A stretch of DNA of 64,000 nt from Metallyticus violacea (taxonomy: Eukaryota > Arthropoda > Insecta > Mantodea > Metallyticidae). The notes below the pieces were generated by a model. The model did no database searches, was not told the origin of the DNA, and saw only the letters and a program-made list of their open reading frames with translations. Below are positions 1 to 10,229 of the stretch, piece after piece. The stretch covers positions 185,372,041 to 185,436,040 of the forward strand of contig CM060846.1 in the NCBI GenBank assembly GCA_030762175.1. The letters are read 5' to 3'. The stretch's first letter is position 1, and the number at the start of each line of letters is the position of its first letter. Position numbers and translations under genes: made by a program.

Positions 1-317
1 AATTTAGATTTGATAATTTGTGGGTGCACTCTGTTTTGTTTCTCTCCACTTTGAATGTTATAATCTTTTGATCCAAGCAGTTTTCTTGAGTATCACCCAA
101 TCTAACTTTTCACAATAGTTTATTAACTATTGTTAGATCATCATAGCTGCTATCCCATATCATCTTAAATGTCTGTTTGGATATCTGATTTTGTATTTTC
201 AAATCACATGCAGTTAAAATTTTACAATAGCCTTGCTGATTTGTTAACATGCCATACCATGTTTTGCTTTGACAGTTACTCAGTTGATATTTCTATTATT
301 GTGTTCTATAATATTAA
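1..317. other. Unassigned AT-rich sequence
   Basis: I see no coding similarity, tandem repeat or recognisable mobile element here. It is the left flank of the first SINE-1 insertion. Confidence 0.5.
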
Positions 318-330
318 AATATGAGCTTAC

Positions 331-611
331 CACCACAGGTGGCCAAGGTCATTAAGGCGTGGACTCTTGAGCGGAAAATCTGGGGTTTGAATCTCACCAG
401 GACCATCCTCCCTGACTGAGGTTCTTTCCAGGTTTTCCTTAGTCCTCATAAATGGCAAATGCTGGGGAGTTATCCTAAACTTAGGCCTGGAACGTTTCCT
501 TCCTTTAAAAAGAAACAAAAAATTTCTTTTCCATTATATCATTTCTTCTCATGTATCATCAGTGTTCACTGCCTGTGGTGTCTCAGTAGTAGCATTAAAC
601 ACCATTAAAAA
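331..611 (+). mobile_element. SINE-1 copy, full length, with 13-bp TSD
   Basis: A tRNA-derived SINE. The 5' head resembles a Ser/Leu-type tRNA: an A-box-like GGTGGCCAAGGTCATTAAGG and a B-box-like GGTTTGAATCTC. The body holds the family blocks TCCCTGACTGAGGTT and CTTAGGCCTGGAACG, and the tail ends GTAGCATTAAACACC plus an A run. It is flanked by AATATGAGCTTAC at 318-330 and 612-624, which marks it as a retrotransposed insertion. Other copies lie at 3494, 4130, 29530, 41449, 43432, 45930, 56372 and 56640. It would be transcribed by Pol III from the internal promoter and mobilised by a LINE; the partner LINE is not identified. Confidence 0.9.
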
Positions 612-689
612 AATATGAGCTTACTGCATAAAACTTCATTATATACTGCTAGTTACTATATATGTATTAAAATGAAAAATAAAATACTT

Positions 690-1690
690 TTTGGAACAAT
701 ATAACTAAAATAACAAGAACTAAAGAAGCAGAAGTAGATAAACCACTAAATAGTAACACAATTTTCATTATATTTGGAACAAATCATGTTCTTCTTCAAA
801 GGCAGAAGATAAGTTTTGAAAATATGATTCAAGTGAAGCTGAATTGTTGCAAAGATGATTTCCTCTATTGACAGAGAAAAAGGAATAAATCTTTAATGTG
901 TTGAAGATTACAACTGTCATAATAAAGATACTGTTGTAATTTTAAAGGTTTATATGCAAAAGCAGTCAACAATCTTTTTCTTTGAAAGTCAGATCTATAT
1001 CCAAAAAAGTTATGGAGGTACGAGAGTAGACAGGGGTGAACTTAGCCAAAAAGGAGGAATTAAATTTCTAAATAAAATGTTTAAAAGAATCTATGCCTTT
1101 GGTTCAGATGATGAAAATGTCATCAATAAATCTGAGCCACACCAAAGGGATGTCCACCTGAGACAGTAAAAACTGCTTCTTTAGGCATGCAATAAATAGA
1201 TTGGCATAAGAGGGAGCCATCCTTGTGTCTATTGCTGTGCCCTTAAATGAAGATAAAATTTACAATTAAAAGAGAATGCATTATGGGTGAGGACAAATTT
1301 GGCAAGGTGACAGATGAAATCTGTTGTCGGTTTTTGTAAAGAATATATCTCTAAAAAGTATGTGATAGCTTCAGTGCCCTCACCATGTGTATTCAGCTGC
1401 GCTGAATCAAAGTTGATGGAAAGATTCCAAAATCATGGCTACTCTGAATCCCTACTAAATCATGCTTACTCCCAGCTGATAGGAATTTTGTGCTGCAAAA
1501 TAGACCCAGTACTGAATATAGATTAAACTTTATTACTATGTATCTCCCATGTGTTGAGCCTGTAAGACATATTTTCACATAATGCCACAATATTTTGCTC
1601 TCACATCCTCTCATCTGCAGTTTGTTTCTATGTAGACCCAGGCTACCATTTAAAATTCCCAAAAGTATTAAAAGCATATTTCATCAGAAA
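690..1690 (-). mobile_element. PLE-B fragment: RT with FIDDIF motif, decayed
   Basis: Read on the minus strand, the stretch around 1255-1050 gives GTAIDTRMAPSYANLF followed by WLRFIDDIFII. These match the conserved KGTAMGTRMAPSYANLFM and YIDDIF reverse-transcriptase blocks of one major Penelope-like lineage. Upstream, around 1390-1255, comes a YFLEIYSLQKPTTDF-like segment in the expected order. Frames are broken by stops. The 3' part (about 775-690) shares a terminal tail with the copies ending near 23945 and 18790: AATATAATGAAAATTGTG, then CTACTTCTGCTTCT. The GIY-YIG part is not readable. Encoded role when intact: reverse transcription of PLE RNA. Confidence 0.75.
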
Positions 1691-1699
1691 TTATTAACC

Positions 1700-2940
1700 A
1701 CAGAAAAACCTTATGTAGTCCCTGGCTTGTATCCCTGCAAATGACCAAATGTAAAACCTGCTCCATATTTACCCCATGTGCCTCTTATAGAAGCCCTAAC
1801 TTAGAGATATCTTTTCAAATTCACTCTTTTGCCATATGCAAAAAAATGTTTATATGCTAAATTGTAGTTTTTCTGATGCTTTTTACATTGACCTAACAGC
1901 AACAATAGTATCACATTACTACTTTTGATGATTACGACCATTTAACATTCATTGAAGCTCTTCCCTTCTCTTCTCAAATAGCACCTTCTATAATAGAGAG
2001 ATAGCTGCTTTAATAATACACCAAGCTCAGAAATCTCCAGGCCTTATTTGACGTTGTAATGATTTTTTTATACATATAAATAACATTTCATTACCAGCTG
2101 ACACCACAGATCCCTATTGTTATTATTTCTCAACCACTTTACTCCCTATTTCAGAACTTTGCTACACTGCCTCTTAATTTTTCTAAGTAAGGTTTGCACC
2201 CATCAGACCTGTTTGTTTTGGTTTAAGCCTGCCAAGTGTTCAGTTTCTATCTCCTACCTGAAGAAGTGCGAGTGTCCTGAAATATTGTGTTTTAATGTGA
2301 ACAAATAAGTGTTAGCTATTTTATGTGCAAGTACTGCACTCAATTTATTTATAATATGTGTGTGTATGTATGTCTTTTTTTAATTTGTTTATTTAGCATG
2401 TTCTAGTACATGATTAGAACAATACATGTTACAGTATTCTTAACTCAAATACAGTATTATACACAATTTAAATACAATATAGAATAGAGTACTTTGGTTC
2501 AAATCATAATTAGTATATTTACATTTAATACATTTTTAAAGTTAATTTTATTGATGAATGCAGTAAACTGTTGTTTATACAATTGTAATGGGTTATAAAT
2601 GACCTCTTCTAACTGATGCTAATAGTGCTTTCTGTAAATTTGTTTCTCCTTTATTTAACAGATTACATTAAAAAATCAGATGGACAAGAGTTTGCTCTTT
2701 TCAGGTGCACTTGCACATAGGGTCATAATTTATTCCAAATTTATTGCAATTAGATGCATATTGGTAGAAATGCTGTCACTTTTGGCATTAATGTCAGTTT
2801 TATTTGCATTTTAACAGAGATGGAAATAATTATTTTGTAATTTTGCAATTGTAAAAAGTTGACTGCCATTCCTTTTCCCATTTTTCATGATTTTTATTTC
2901 TAAGGTGCCTACATATTTTGCTTTTCAGCACTTTATTGTA
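1700..2940. other. Unassigned; weak hammerhead-like string near 2258
   Basis: I find no convincing gene. At 2258-2290 (+) CTGAAGA is followed about 14 nt later by GAAATATTGTG, which resembles the decayed ribozyme at PLE-B ends, but stem II pairs poorly. The rest is AT-rich and unassigned. Confidence 0.3.
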
Positions 2941-3148
2941 GCATACTTATAGTTCTTTGTGTTGTACTGCATCCTTCACCAGTTTGTTTACTATTTCGTT
3001 GCAATAATGTACAACATGTACCTTTATCCATCTGAAGTGGATGCCCAATTGTTCATGCTTATGAATATTATGGATTAACTTTTTGTGGTTTCCTTGGTTT
3101 CTGATGAAGTCAAGAGAAATTTGGCTTTCCGTGTACATATATATTGTT

Positions 3149-3252
3149 TCTCAACTTAGGTATTCATTTTTTACACAGTGTAAAAAATGAATACCTAAGT
3201 TGAGGTTATATTGCCACTCCATTGTTAATAGCTTTGTAAGTACAATATTTAT
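3149..3252. repeat. PLE-terminus mini-insertion with perfect hairpin
   Basis: Positions 3150-3176 and 3178-3204 are perfect 27-bp inverted arms around a single A. They are followed by a tail (CCACTCCATTGTTAATAGC) that recurs in reverse at 47780-47845 beside PLE termini. ATATATATTGTT lies on both sides (3137-3148 and 3253-3264), a likely 12-bp target duplication although low in complexity. Removing the insert leaves the LINE RNase H frame open, which supports insertion. Confidence 0.6.
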
Positions 3253-3493
3253 ATATATATTGTTGTTTATCTTCCATTTTCTGTACCTTCTAGTTTGTTT
3301 ATCTTTTCTAAGACTTTGACTATGGCTAGCTGTTCAGCCTGATTATTTGAGATTTTATTTCCAAGTTTAAATTTCCCCTGGTGGTCAAGTTGTTTTCAAT
3401 CAAAAGTGCTGCTCCTAATACATCTTATTCTGCTCCCATCTGTGAATTCATTCAGCATAGAATCTTCCTTTTCTTCTGTTACATTGATGATTT

Positions 3494-3771
3494 TTTTTTG
3501 AATAGTGTTTAACGCTTCATTTTACTGCTAAGGCACCACAGGCGGTGGACACTGATGATACATGAAACAAAATGGTATGTTAGGAAAGGATTTTTAAGTA
3601 AGGAAACGTTCCAGGCCTAAGTTTAGATTACCTCTGCAGCATTTGCCATTTATGAGGACTGAGGAAAACTTGAAAAAAACCTCAGTCAAGGAGGACAGTC
3701 TTGGCAGGATTTGAACCCCATACCTCCCGCTCATGACTCCGCATCTTAACGACCTTGGCCGCCTGTGGTAA
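3494..3771 (-). mobile_element. SINE-1 copy inserted in a LINE
   Basis: An inverted copy of the tRNA-headed SINE. It starts with its 3' end (GTGTTTAACGCTTCATTTT) and finishes with the head (GACCTTGGCCGCCTGTGG). B-box region on the minus strand: GGGTTCAAATCC. The flanks ACATTGATGATT (3481-3492) and ACATTGCTGATT (from 3773) form an imperfect 12-bp TSD, so the insertion has aged. Confidence 0.9.
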
Positions 3772-4129
3772 TACATTGCTGATTGTCAGAGTATCAGTTC
3801 GGTATGGCCAATTATTCAGTTGATCTAGTTGATACTCCACATCATCTCTTGCTTTCATAATATTATGTATTTAAGCTGCTGCTTCAACCTTTAGAATTAT
3901 AGGTGTTATCCCCACAAGAATACATAGTTCTTTGGTAGATATGGTACAAAAAGGTTTCATTGTTTTTATGTTAATAAGTCTGTGGACACTCTTATATATT
4001 TTGTTCTACTATATTGCTTTTTCATTGCTTCAATCCAAATGGATGCAACATACAACATAAGTGGTAGAATAGCTCCTTTATAGATATTCTTTTTTGTTTT
4101 AATAGTTTCACACCTGTCTACTCTCTGGC

Positions 4130-4375
4130 ATCACAGACAGTGTACACTGATGATATCTTACATGAAATAAATTGGAGATGAATTTTGTTTTTAAGAAAGG
4201 AAGCATTCCAGATTTAATTTTAGGGTACCTCCCTGAGAGTTGCCATATATAAGAACTGAGGAAAATCTGAAAGAAACCTCAACAGGTAGTAGAACATTCC
4301 TCGTAGGAGTAAACCTGCCACTCACAAATCCATGCCTTAATGACCTCAGCCCTCCATGTCAGTATAATCAGTGTT
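4130..4375 (-). mobile_element. SINE-1 copy, old and divergent
   Basis: It follows the SINE-1 order in reverse: GGCATCACAGACAGTGTACA near the 3' end, GGTACCTCCCTGAGAGTTGCC in the body, and CCTTAATGACCTCAGCC at the head. Divergence from the other copies is clearly higher. Confidence 0.75.
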
Positions 4376-4550
4376 AAAATTTATGTAGGTATGTATATGT
4401 GTGAAGTAAAGTAATGTGTATGGTTGGGTGCAAGTGTGCATATGTTTGCAAACATATACTTAAGATAAATCAAATCTAAAATTAACTAAATATGTTAATT
4501 GGAATATGTTTACGGAATTTGGGAATCCACACAGTGAAACTTTTGTTAAT

Positions 4551-5669
4551 CTTATTTTGATTTAAAGTAAAACACTAAAAATCATGTCGTCACATTAAAA
4601 CTCTCTTTAAGTTTCACAAACACACTTATAAAAGTAATTTTGGTACATGTTTCGTGAGGTACATTCCTCACATTGTCAACCAAAACGACGACTGAGGAGC
4701 CAATTTCAGCAAAGTATGTATGTTACTATGCTTGCTCTGGTGGTCTGTTAATGAACTTAAACAATATGTTGTCTGCTTCCGGTATATCAAAATTCATAAG
4801 TTTGTATTCATATTTTTTTATGTAAATTTTTTCCCATATATTAAGTTCTTTCGGATGTTGAATTGTTTTTAGTAATGTTATGTCCTTCTCTATTTCATGA
4901 TTCTCATTCCAAAAATGTGCAGCCACTGCTGATTTTTCTACTTGTTTGTGTCTAATATTTCTCCAGTGTTCCTTTAATCTTATCCCCAGATTTCTCTTTG
5001 TTTTTCCTATGTATATTTTCTCACAATCCTTGCAATTAATTCTATATATACCTGAATGTTCTTCTTTCTTCTTTTTTTGTTTAATTTTATTTAGATTTAA
5101 TAGTTTACCAACACTATATCTGTTTATTGGTGCTAGAGTAATGTTGTACTTTTTGAAAATTTTTTGGAATTTATGGTTAACATAAGGGTGATATGTGAAT
5201 TTTTGATAGGTATTTTCTTTAAGTGAAGAACTGAGTGTGGTGATTAGTTTAATTTCCTTTTTATTTTTAAATCTTTTTATTTTTTTATCTACCATTTGTT
5301 TGTTAAATCCATTTATTTCTGCTGTGTGTATTATATGTGCATATTCTTTCCTGTATTCTTCTTTACTGAGTGGTGTATTAACTAGCCTATATGTCATACT
5401 ATTGAATGCTGCTTCCTTGTGGGGTCTGGGGTTGAAACCTTTTGCTTTTATGTAATTGTCGGTATGTGTGTCCTTTCTGTATATACCAAATTCTATATTT
5501 TTATTCCTTTTTATTATCCTTAGGTCCAGAAAAGGTAAAGTATTATTAACCTCGGTTTCCATAGTGAATTTTATGGTTTCTTCTTGCAAGTTCAACAGTT
5601 TCAATGAATCTTCTATGAATCTATCTTCTACAATGGCAAACACATCATCAACATATCTGTACCATGTTT
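4551..5669 (-). mobile_element. PLE-A copy 1, left arm: RT C-terminus plus GIY-YIG
   Basis: A 5'-truncated PLE. Reading down from 5669: WYRYVDDVFAI (RT catalytic block), a thumb-like Lys-rich segment, then the GIY-YIG nuclease with GIYRINCKDCEKIYIGKTKR, the R-LKEHWRN helix and AVAAHFWNENHEIE. The frame is open to the stop at 4726, about 315 residues of element sequence. Translation upstream of 5669 in that frame is the inverted partner read backwards, not protein. A hammerhead-like motif follows at 4685-4638. The RT palm lacks its N-terminal blocks, so the copy is not autonomous. The nuclease looks intact. Confidence 0.88.
4638..4685 (-). ncRNA. Hammerhead-like ribozyme motif in PLE-A (left arm)
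   Basis: Mirror copy of the motif at 6120-6167; all parts described there apply. Confidence 0.65.
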
Positions 5670-6254
5670 TAGCACCAATAAACAGATATAGTGTTGGTAA
5701 ACTATTAAATCTAAATAAAATTAAACAAAAAAAGAAGAAAGAAGAACATTCAGGTATATATAGAATTAATTGCAAGGATTGTGAGAAAATATACATAGGA
5801 AAAACAAAGAGAAATCTGGGGATAAGATTAAAGGAACACTGGAGAAATATTAGACACAAACAAGTAGAAAAATCAGCAGTGGCTGCACATTTTTGGAATG
5901 AGAATCATGAAATAGAGAAGGACATAACATTACTAAAAACAATTCAACATCCGAAAGAACTTAATATATGGGAAAAAATTTACATAAAAAAATATGAATA
6001 CAAACTTATGAATTTTGATATACCGGAAGCAGACAACATATTGTTTAAGTTCATTAACAGACCACCAGAGCAAGCATAGTAACATACATACTTTGCTGAA
6101 ATTGGCTCCTCAGTCGTCGTTTTGGTTGACAATGTGAGGAATGTACCTCACGAAACATGTACCAAAATTACTTTTATAAGTGTGTTTGTGAAACTTAAAG
6201 AGAGTTTTAATGTGACGACATGATTTTTAGTGTTTTACTTTAAATCAAAATAAG
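5670..6254 (+). mobile_element. PLE-A copy 1, right arm: inverted GIY-YIG end
   Basis: An inverted duplicate of 4551-5135, placed head-to-head with the left arm. Coordinates are mirror-symmetric (paired positions sum to 10805) with no indels seen. It encodes only the GIY-YIG domain and tail, stop at 6079. The junction falls just after the RT block of the left arm, where TACCATGTTTT meets AGCACCAATAAAC. The two 131-residue nuclease translations are the same, so the duplication is recent, maintained by conversion, or an assembly effect. Confidence 0.88.
6120..6167 (+). ncRNA. Hammerhead-like ribozyme motif in PLE-A (right arm)
   Basis: Order seen: helix I strand UUUUGG (6120-6125); core UUGACAA, a variant of CUGANGA; an unpaired U; stem II GUGAGG / loop AAUGUA / CCUCAC; GAA; helix III palindrome ACAUGU; cleavage residue A (6161); helix I strand CCAAAA (6162-6167). 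Helix I is 6 bp and stem II 6 bp, both perfect. C3 to U and G8 to A are changes at catalytic positions, so activity is doubtful though the fold is kept. It lies about 40 nt after the GIY-YIG stop. Confidence 0.7.
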
Positions 6255-6257
6255 ATG

Positions 6258-7145
6258 TTAATTGGAACTTGTACAGTGAAGCTAATAATATAATAAGATC
6301 AGTGTATGGTGTAGTAGAACTACACATTCTTATTGCTCTACTTACTTGTTTATAATCTAGTTTCACAAACTGCTTTGTTTGCATCCTTGGCTAACTGTTG
6401 ACTGCTGGATAATTTGTTATGCTGGGAATGTATATTCTACTCCGATGGAGATGTGATGAACTTAAAGTTTATGTTTTCATCCCTTAAAGTGTCTCTGTGT
6501 TTATAAATGTAGATTTTCTCCCATGTTGCTAATTCTGTAGGTCCTTGTGCTAATTTTAATGTTGTGGTTTTCTATCCAGAAGTGAGAAGCTACTGCTGAT
6601 TTCTCCATTTGTTTGTATTTAAGCTTCCTAAAATGTTCTTTTAATCATGTGCCTATGTTTCTCTTTGTTTTTCCAATGTAGATTTTTTCACATTCTGCAG
6701 AACTTATTTTGTAAATACTTGCTTTTTTCTCCTGTGGAATACTGTCATTAATGCTGTCTATCAGAGATATTTAACATTAAATCTGTTTACACACACTAAT
6801 CTGATATTAAAATCTTTAAGAATATTTTGAAATTTTTTCGTAGCACATGGAATGATATGTGAACTTTTTAAAAAATAGCTTATCTTTTTCTGCTGAAAGT
6901 GTTGTGATTTCTTTAATATGTTTTTGCTTTTTGAATTTCTGTACTTTTTTGTATTAGTTTTTTTAGTTCAGTTTTAACCACTGTTTTTTCTATTTGTTTC
7001 AAGTATTCTTCTTTGCCAGTTTGTAGGTTAACTAGCTTGTGTGTTAAGCTGTTCATCACTGCATGCTTGTGTGTTGTGGAGTTAAAAGCATCAGCTTTGA
7101 TGTGATTGTCTACGTGTGTATTGTTTCTGTATATTTCAAATTCAA
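6258..7145 (-). mobile_element. PLE-A copy 2, left arm: GIY-YIG end, broken
   Basis: On the minus strand: FEIYRNNTHVDNHIKADAF, HKLVNLQTGKEEY, then EKIYIGKTKRNIGT and LKEHF, with SAVASHFWIENH. Frames shift between these parts. The head-to-head partner begins at about 7146 on the other strand. Its 3' end (CTTCACTGTACAAGTTCC) is adjacent to the end of copy 1. A decayed hammerhead-like motif is at 6392-6356. Confidence 0.82.
6356..6392 (-). ncRNA. Hammerhead-like motif, decayed core
   Basis: Minus strand: core CCAAGGA (consensus CUGANGA), U, stem II GCAAAC / AAAGCA / GUUUGU (6 pairs including one G-U), GAA, then ACUAGA, where the family palindrome ACUAGU has lost its last U. The stem is good but the core is mutated. 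Confidence 0.45.
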
Positions 7146-8285
7146 AGAGTTTAGGAAACATAGTATGGAATAACTTAAATGGCATATCTTTAGAACATAT
7201 AGAGTATTGGGTAAACAAAAAAGTCAGCAATCAGAGAAGAAAGTTTAGATATCTAAATCACAAACCTAAGAAATCTAAAAATCCAGAACCTAAACAGAAT
7301 TACGTGGAAAATCTATCAAAAGAATGTTTCAAGAAAGAAGAATTAGCATTTTTAAATAAAGGCCTAAAAAAACTTATATCCAATACTACAATAATAGAGA
7401 CGATTATTTGGTAGATTTAGAAGTGGCTATTGAAGGATTAAACAGCAAAGAAAAACAAATAGAATCAAATAAAAAATGGTTTTTAAAAGAGATTAATAAA
7501 AGGAAAACATCAGCAAACAAAACATATAGAAACACAATAAAATCCTTAAATGATAAAGATGTAGTTTTACAAAAGCAGACAAAGGGAACAGAATAGTAAT
7601 ATTAGATTAAAAAAATTATAATAAAAGCATGCAAGAATTGCTAAATAAGAAAGAATATATTCAAGTCCATTCATACCCAATAAAGGGATGTATTAATTCA
7701 GTCAATGAGGCTCTAAAACATGCACATTTATTCCAAAAGAAATTAAATACAAAATAAAACAGAACAAGCCTACAATAGCTAAAATATACGATTTACCAAA
7801 AATTCACAACACTGCTTGGTGTGCAACCCATGATTAACAATATCAATACGACTTCATACTATTTAGAAAAATGTTTAGCTGACAGATTCAAGACACTACC
7901 AAAATTTCAAAGCAGAATATAAACAATTCATTTCAGTTAAAAGAGGAAATTAATTATATAAAATTACAACCTTCTCACACATTAATGTCTTTCAATGTAG
8001 AATTGCTGTTTCCAAGCATACCTAAAGATAAAACTCCTAATTTATCTGCTTGACTGGCTAAGAACAAGTGGAATCAATGATGCACACATAAAAGAGTACA
8101 TAAAACTCACAGAAATTTGCATAAACCAATCCTACTTTTCTTTCAAGATCAAATTCTATAAACAATAATCAAGAGTTACTACAGGCAGCCCCTTATCACT
8201 ATATCTAGCTAACCTCTTCGTGAGCAGATTTGAAACACACATCAACTCAGCGTTCCCATACATATTTAAAATATGGAACAGATAT

Positions 8286-8332
8286 CTTGTTCACTGTGTG
8301 GATTCCTACATTCATTTCTAATTGAATGTAGT
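8286..8332 (+). repeat. 47-bp PLE-terminus mini-insertion with 6-bp TSD
   Basis: It splits the RT catalytic block: AGATAT at 8280-8285 and again at 8333-8338. The insert holds TTCACTGTGTGGATTCCTAC, also found in reverse at PLE termini near 47760 and 4530, followed by the hairpin CTACATTCA / TGAATGTAG. Without it, the frame reads WNRYVDICAIV. Confidence 0.65.
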
Positions 8333-8951
8333 AGATATGTCGATATATGTGCCATAGTTAACAAAATCTCATTGATGATGCCATAAAACTTCTGAAAATA
8401 CAAGATAAAAGCATATCATTCACATACAAAACAGAAACAAATAACATGTTACCATTCTTGGATATAAAAATAATGAAGCTTCAAGGAAACCTAGAATTTG
8501 GAATACACAAAAAAAATACACATGCAGACATTACATCAAAGCTAACGGTTTTAACCCCACAACACACAAGTATGCAGTGATTAACGGCTTAACACACAGG
8601 CTAACCTACAAATTAGCAAGGAACAATGCTTTAAAGAATACAAACAAATAGAAAAAACTATGGTTAAAAATGAATTAAAACAAACTAATACAAAAAAGTA
8701 TAGAAATTCAAAAACAAAAACTTATTAAAGAAACCACAACACTTTCAGCAGAAAAAGATGAGCTAATTTTTAAAAAGTTCACATATCATCCATGGGCTAG
8801 GAAAAAATTTCAAAATATTCTTAAAAGATTTTAATATCAGATTGGCACTTGTAAACAGATTTAATGTTAAAAATCTCCTGATAAACAATATTATTAACAG
8901 TATGTCCACGGAGAAAAAAAGCAAGTATTTACAAATTAAGTTGTGCAGAAT

Positions 8952-9323
8952 GTGAAAAAATCTACATTGGAAAAACAAAGAGAAACATAGGCACACGGTT
9001 AAAAGAACATTTTAGGTACATAAAATACAAACAAATGGAGAAATGAAATTAGCATCTAATTTCTGGGAAGAAAATCACGACATAATGAATAAAGCAAAAT
9101 TATTAAAATTAGCACAAAGAACTACAGAATTAGCAACGTGAAAAAATCTACATTGGAAAAACAAAGAGAAACATAGGCACACGGTTAAAAGAACATTTTA
9201 GGTACATAAAATACAAACAAATCAAGAAATGAGATGAGCATCTAATTTCGGGGAAGAAAATCCCGACATAATGAATAAAGCAAAATTATTAAAATTAGCA
9301 TAAGGAACTACAGAATTAGCAAC
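8952..9323 (+). repeat. Tandem duplication, 2 x 186 bp, in the GIY-YIG region
   Basis: Units 8952-9137 and 9138-9323 both begin GTGAAAAAATCTACATTGG and contain the YIGKTKRNIGTRLKEHF codons. They differ by a few substitutions. The unit length is a multiple of three, so the frame is not shifted by the duplication itself. Confidence 0.85.
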
Positions 9324-9468
9324 ATGGAAGAAAATCTACATTTACCAATTCAAAGACAGTTTAATAAACTTCAATACTTCCAGGAATGAAAACATAAACA
9401 TTAAGTTCATCACATCAGAGCAGAATTTCACATTGTGACAGCATAACAAATTACCAAGCAGTAGATGG

Positions 9469-9512
9469 TTAGCCGAGGATGCTAACGTAAGGGTTCTTGA
9501 AATTAGTTCTAC
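9469..9512 (+). ncRNA. Hammerhead-like motif, moderately decayed
   Basis: Helix I UAG / CUA, core CCGAGGA (one change from CUGAGGA), an extra U, a weak stem II (GCUAAC with GGGUUCUU), GAA, then AUUAGU and cleavage residue U. The order is conserved but stem II is degenerate. Confidence 0.45.
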
Positions 9513-9619
9513 ATATACACAAGTAATTGAAGCAATAAGAGTGTATAGTTTGACTGGATCATACAATGATCTTAATTATAAGTATAAAATGTTCATCCAT
9601 ACAGTAGTATGTGTGAGCT

Positions 9620-9880
9620 GTCAAAAATTCTTTAAGAGAACATTTAAATGATAAAAATTTATGTTTAATAATTTAATTATGTTGGATAGACCATTGTATA
9701 CCTGAATTGCAGTATAGTAGGCACTCTTCTGGTAAAGCTGCACCTTTTATCCACTATTGCAGATATATGACATCCACTTTCCATGCTACAGTTAAATCTA
9801 TAACTTCTATAAACCATATTTATCTTACATACCTATCTGCATATATGATTTAATGACCAAATCTATTTTTTATCCTAGCT
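9620..9880. other. Unassigned
   Basis: No coding or repeat assignment; possibly the outer 3' tail of PLE copy 2. Confidence 0.3.
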
Positions 9881-10220
9881 GCATTGATGTTAAATTATTC
9901 TCTTTTCAATCCTTCTTCCCAGTCTGACAGTCTGTACCATTTCCCATCCATTGAATTCCATTTCTAATTTCTCATTCAAGATTAACTATGCTTCTTATGA
10001 AGACTGTTTCCTTCTTTTTTTTCCTCACTCCAATAAAAAGCAGATTAAGTCTTCTGTTCTTTTGCTCTTTTGTTTCCATATGCTTTGAAATTTGTTGAAC
10101 TTCCTCTTTCACCTTTACTTTAATTTCTTCATACAGGTTTCTTAGTTCATCTTAGTACTCAGTTGTTCCATGTTGTTAATTTTGGTAAATATTTTTTCCA
10201 ATACTTCTGCCACTCCTGAG
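9880..10220 (-). mobile_element. LINE ORF1-like remnant
   Basis: The minus strand gives a coiled-coil-like DELRNLYEEIKVKVKEE, then a later NGWEMVQTVRLGRRIEKR segment. The same pattern (coil, LxFGV, then a W-x-RLG-KR block) is seen in the ORF1-like frames at 19200-19540 and 63300-63560, so this is the same LINE family. Stops break it. Confidence 0.55.
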
Positions 10221-10229
10221 GGCCTGGGT

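Larger units (their letters stand above)
2940..4125 (-). mobile_element. LINE fragment (RT C-terminus plus RNase H), broken
   Basis: On the minus strand, 3138-2947 encodes an RNase H-like domain: YTESQISLDFI, then IHFRWIKVH with CNEIVNKLVKDA, matching the usual WxxxHxGxxGNExAD block in a degenerate form. Between about 4125 and 3785 the same strand gives LPLMLYVASIWIEA and ELCILVGITPIILKVEAAA-like strings, typical of the segment after the RT in I/Jockey-type non-LTR elements. The element is split by a SINE-1 at 3494-3771 and by a small PLE-tail insertion at 3149-3252. The RNase H lacks the second Gly and several acidic positions, so it is certainly inactive. Confidence 0.75.
7146..9600 (+). 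mobile_element. PLE-A copy 2, right arm: near full-length RT plus GIY-YIG, broken
   Basis: From 7200 a Lys-rich N-terminal region (KVSNQRRKFRYLNHKPKK), EVAIEGLNSKEKQIESNKKW, and KADKGNRIVILD-like RT block 1 near 7570. IYDLPKIHN follows near 7790, ISS-PLSANLF-like sequence near 8195, a split RYVD near 8335, and the thumb region. GIY-YIG is at about 8915-9050 (SIYKLSCAECEKIYIGKTKR). Several frameshifts and stops make it non-functional. It contains a 47-bp insertion at 8286-8332 and a 186-bp tandem duplication covering the nuclease. A hammerhead-like motif ends it. Confidence 0.85.

Noticed and set aside
331..420. Possible tRNA gene (A and B boxes)
   Set aside because: No complete cloverleaf; the same head occurs in many copies with SINE bodies and TSDs.
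954..1169. 71-codon plus-strand frame
   Set aside because: Antisense to the PLE-B reverse transcriptase read on the minus strand.
5237..5455. Hydrophobic frames antisense to PLE nuclease regions (also 4946-5185, 13852-14067, 53743-54114, 54644-55015)
   Set aside because: Phe/Leu/Ile-rich shadows of Lys/Asn/Glu-rich PLE coding on the other strand, not membrane proteins.
8952..9323. CRISPR-like array
   Set aside because: Only two long units containing nuclease codons; no short repeats or spacers, and the genome is eukaryotic.
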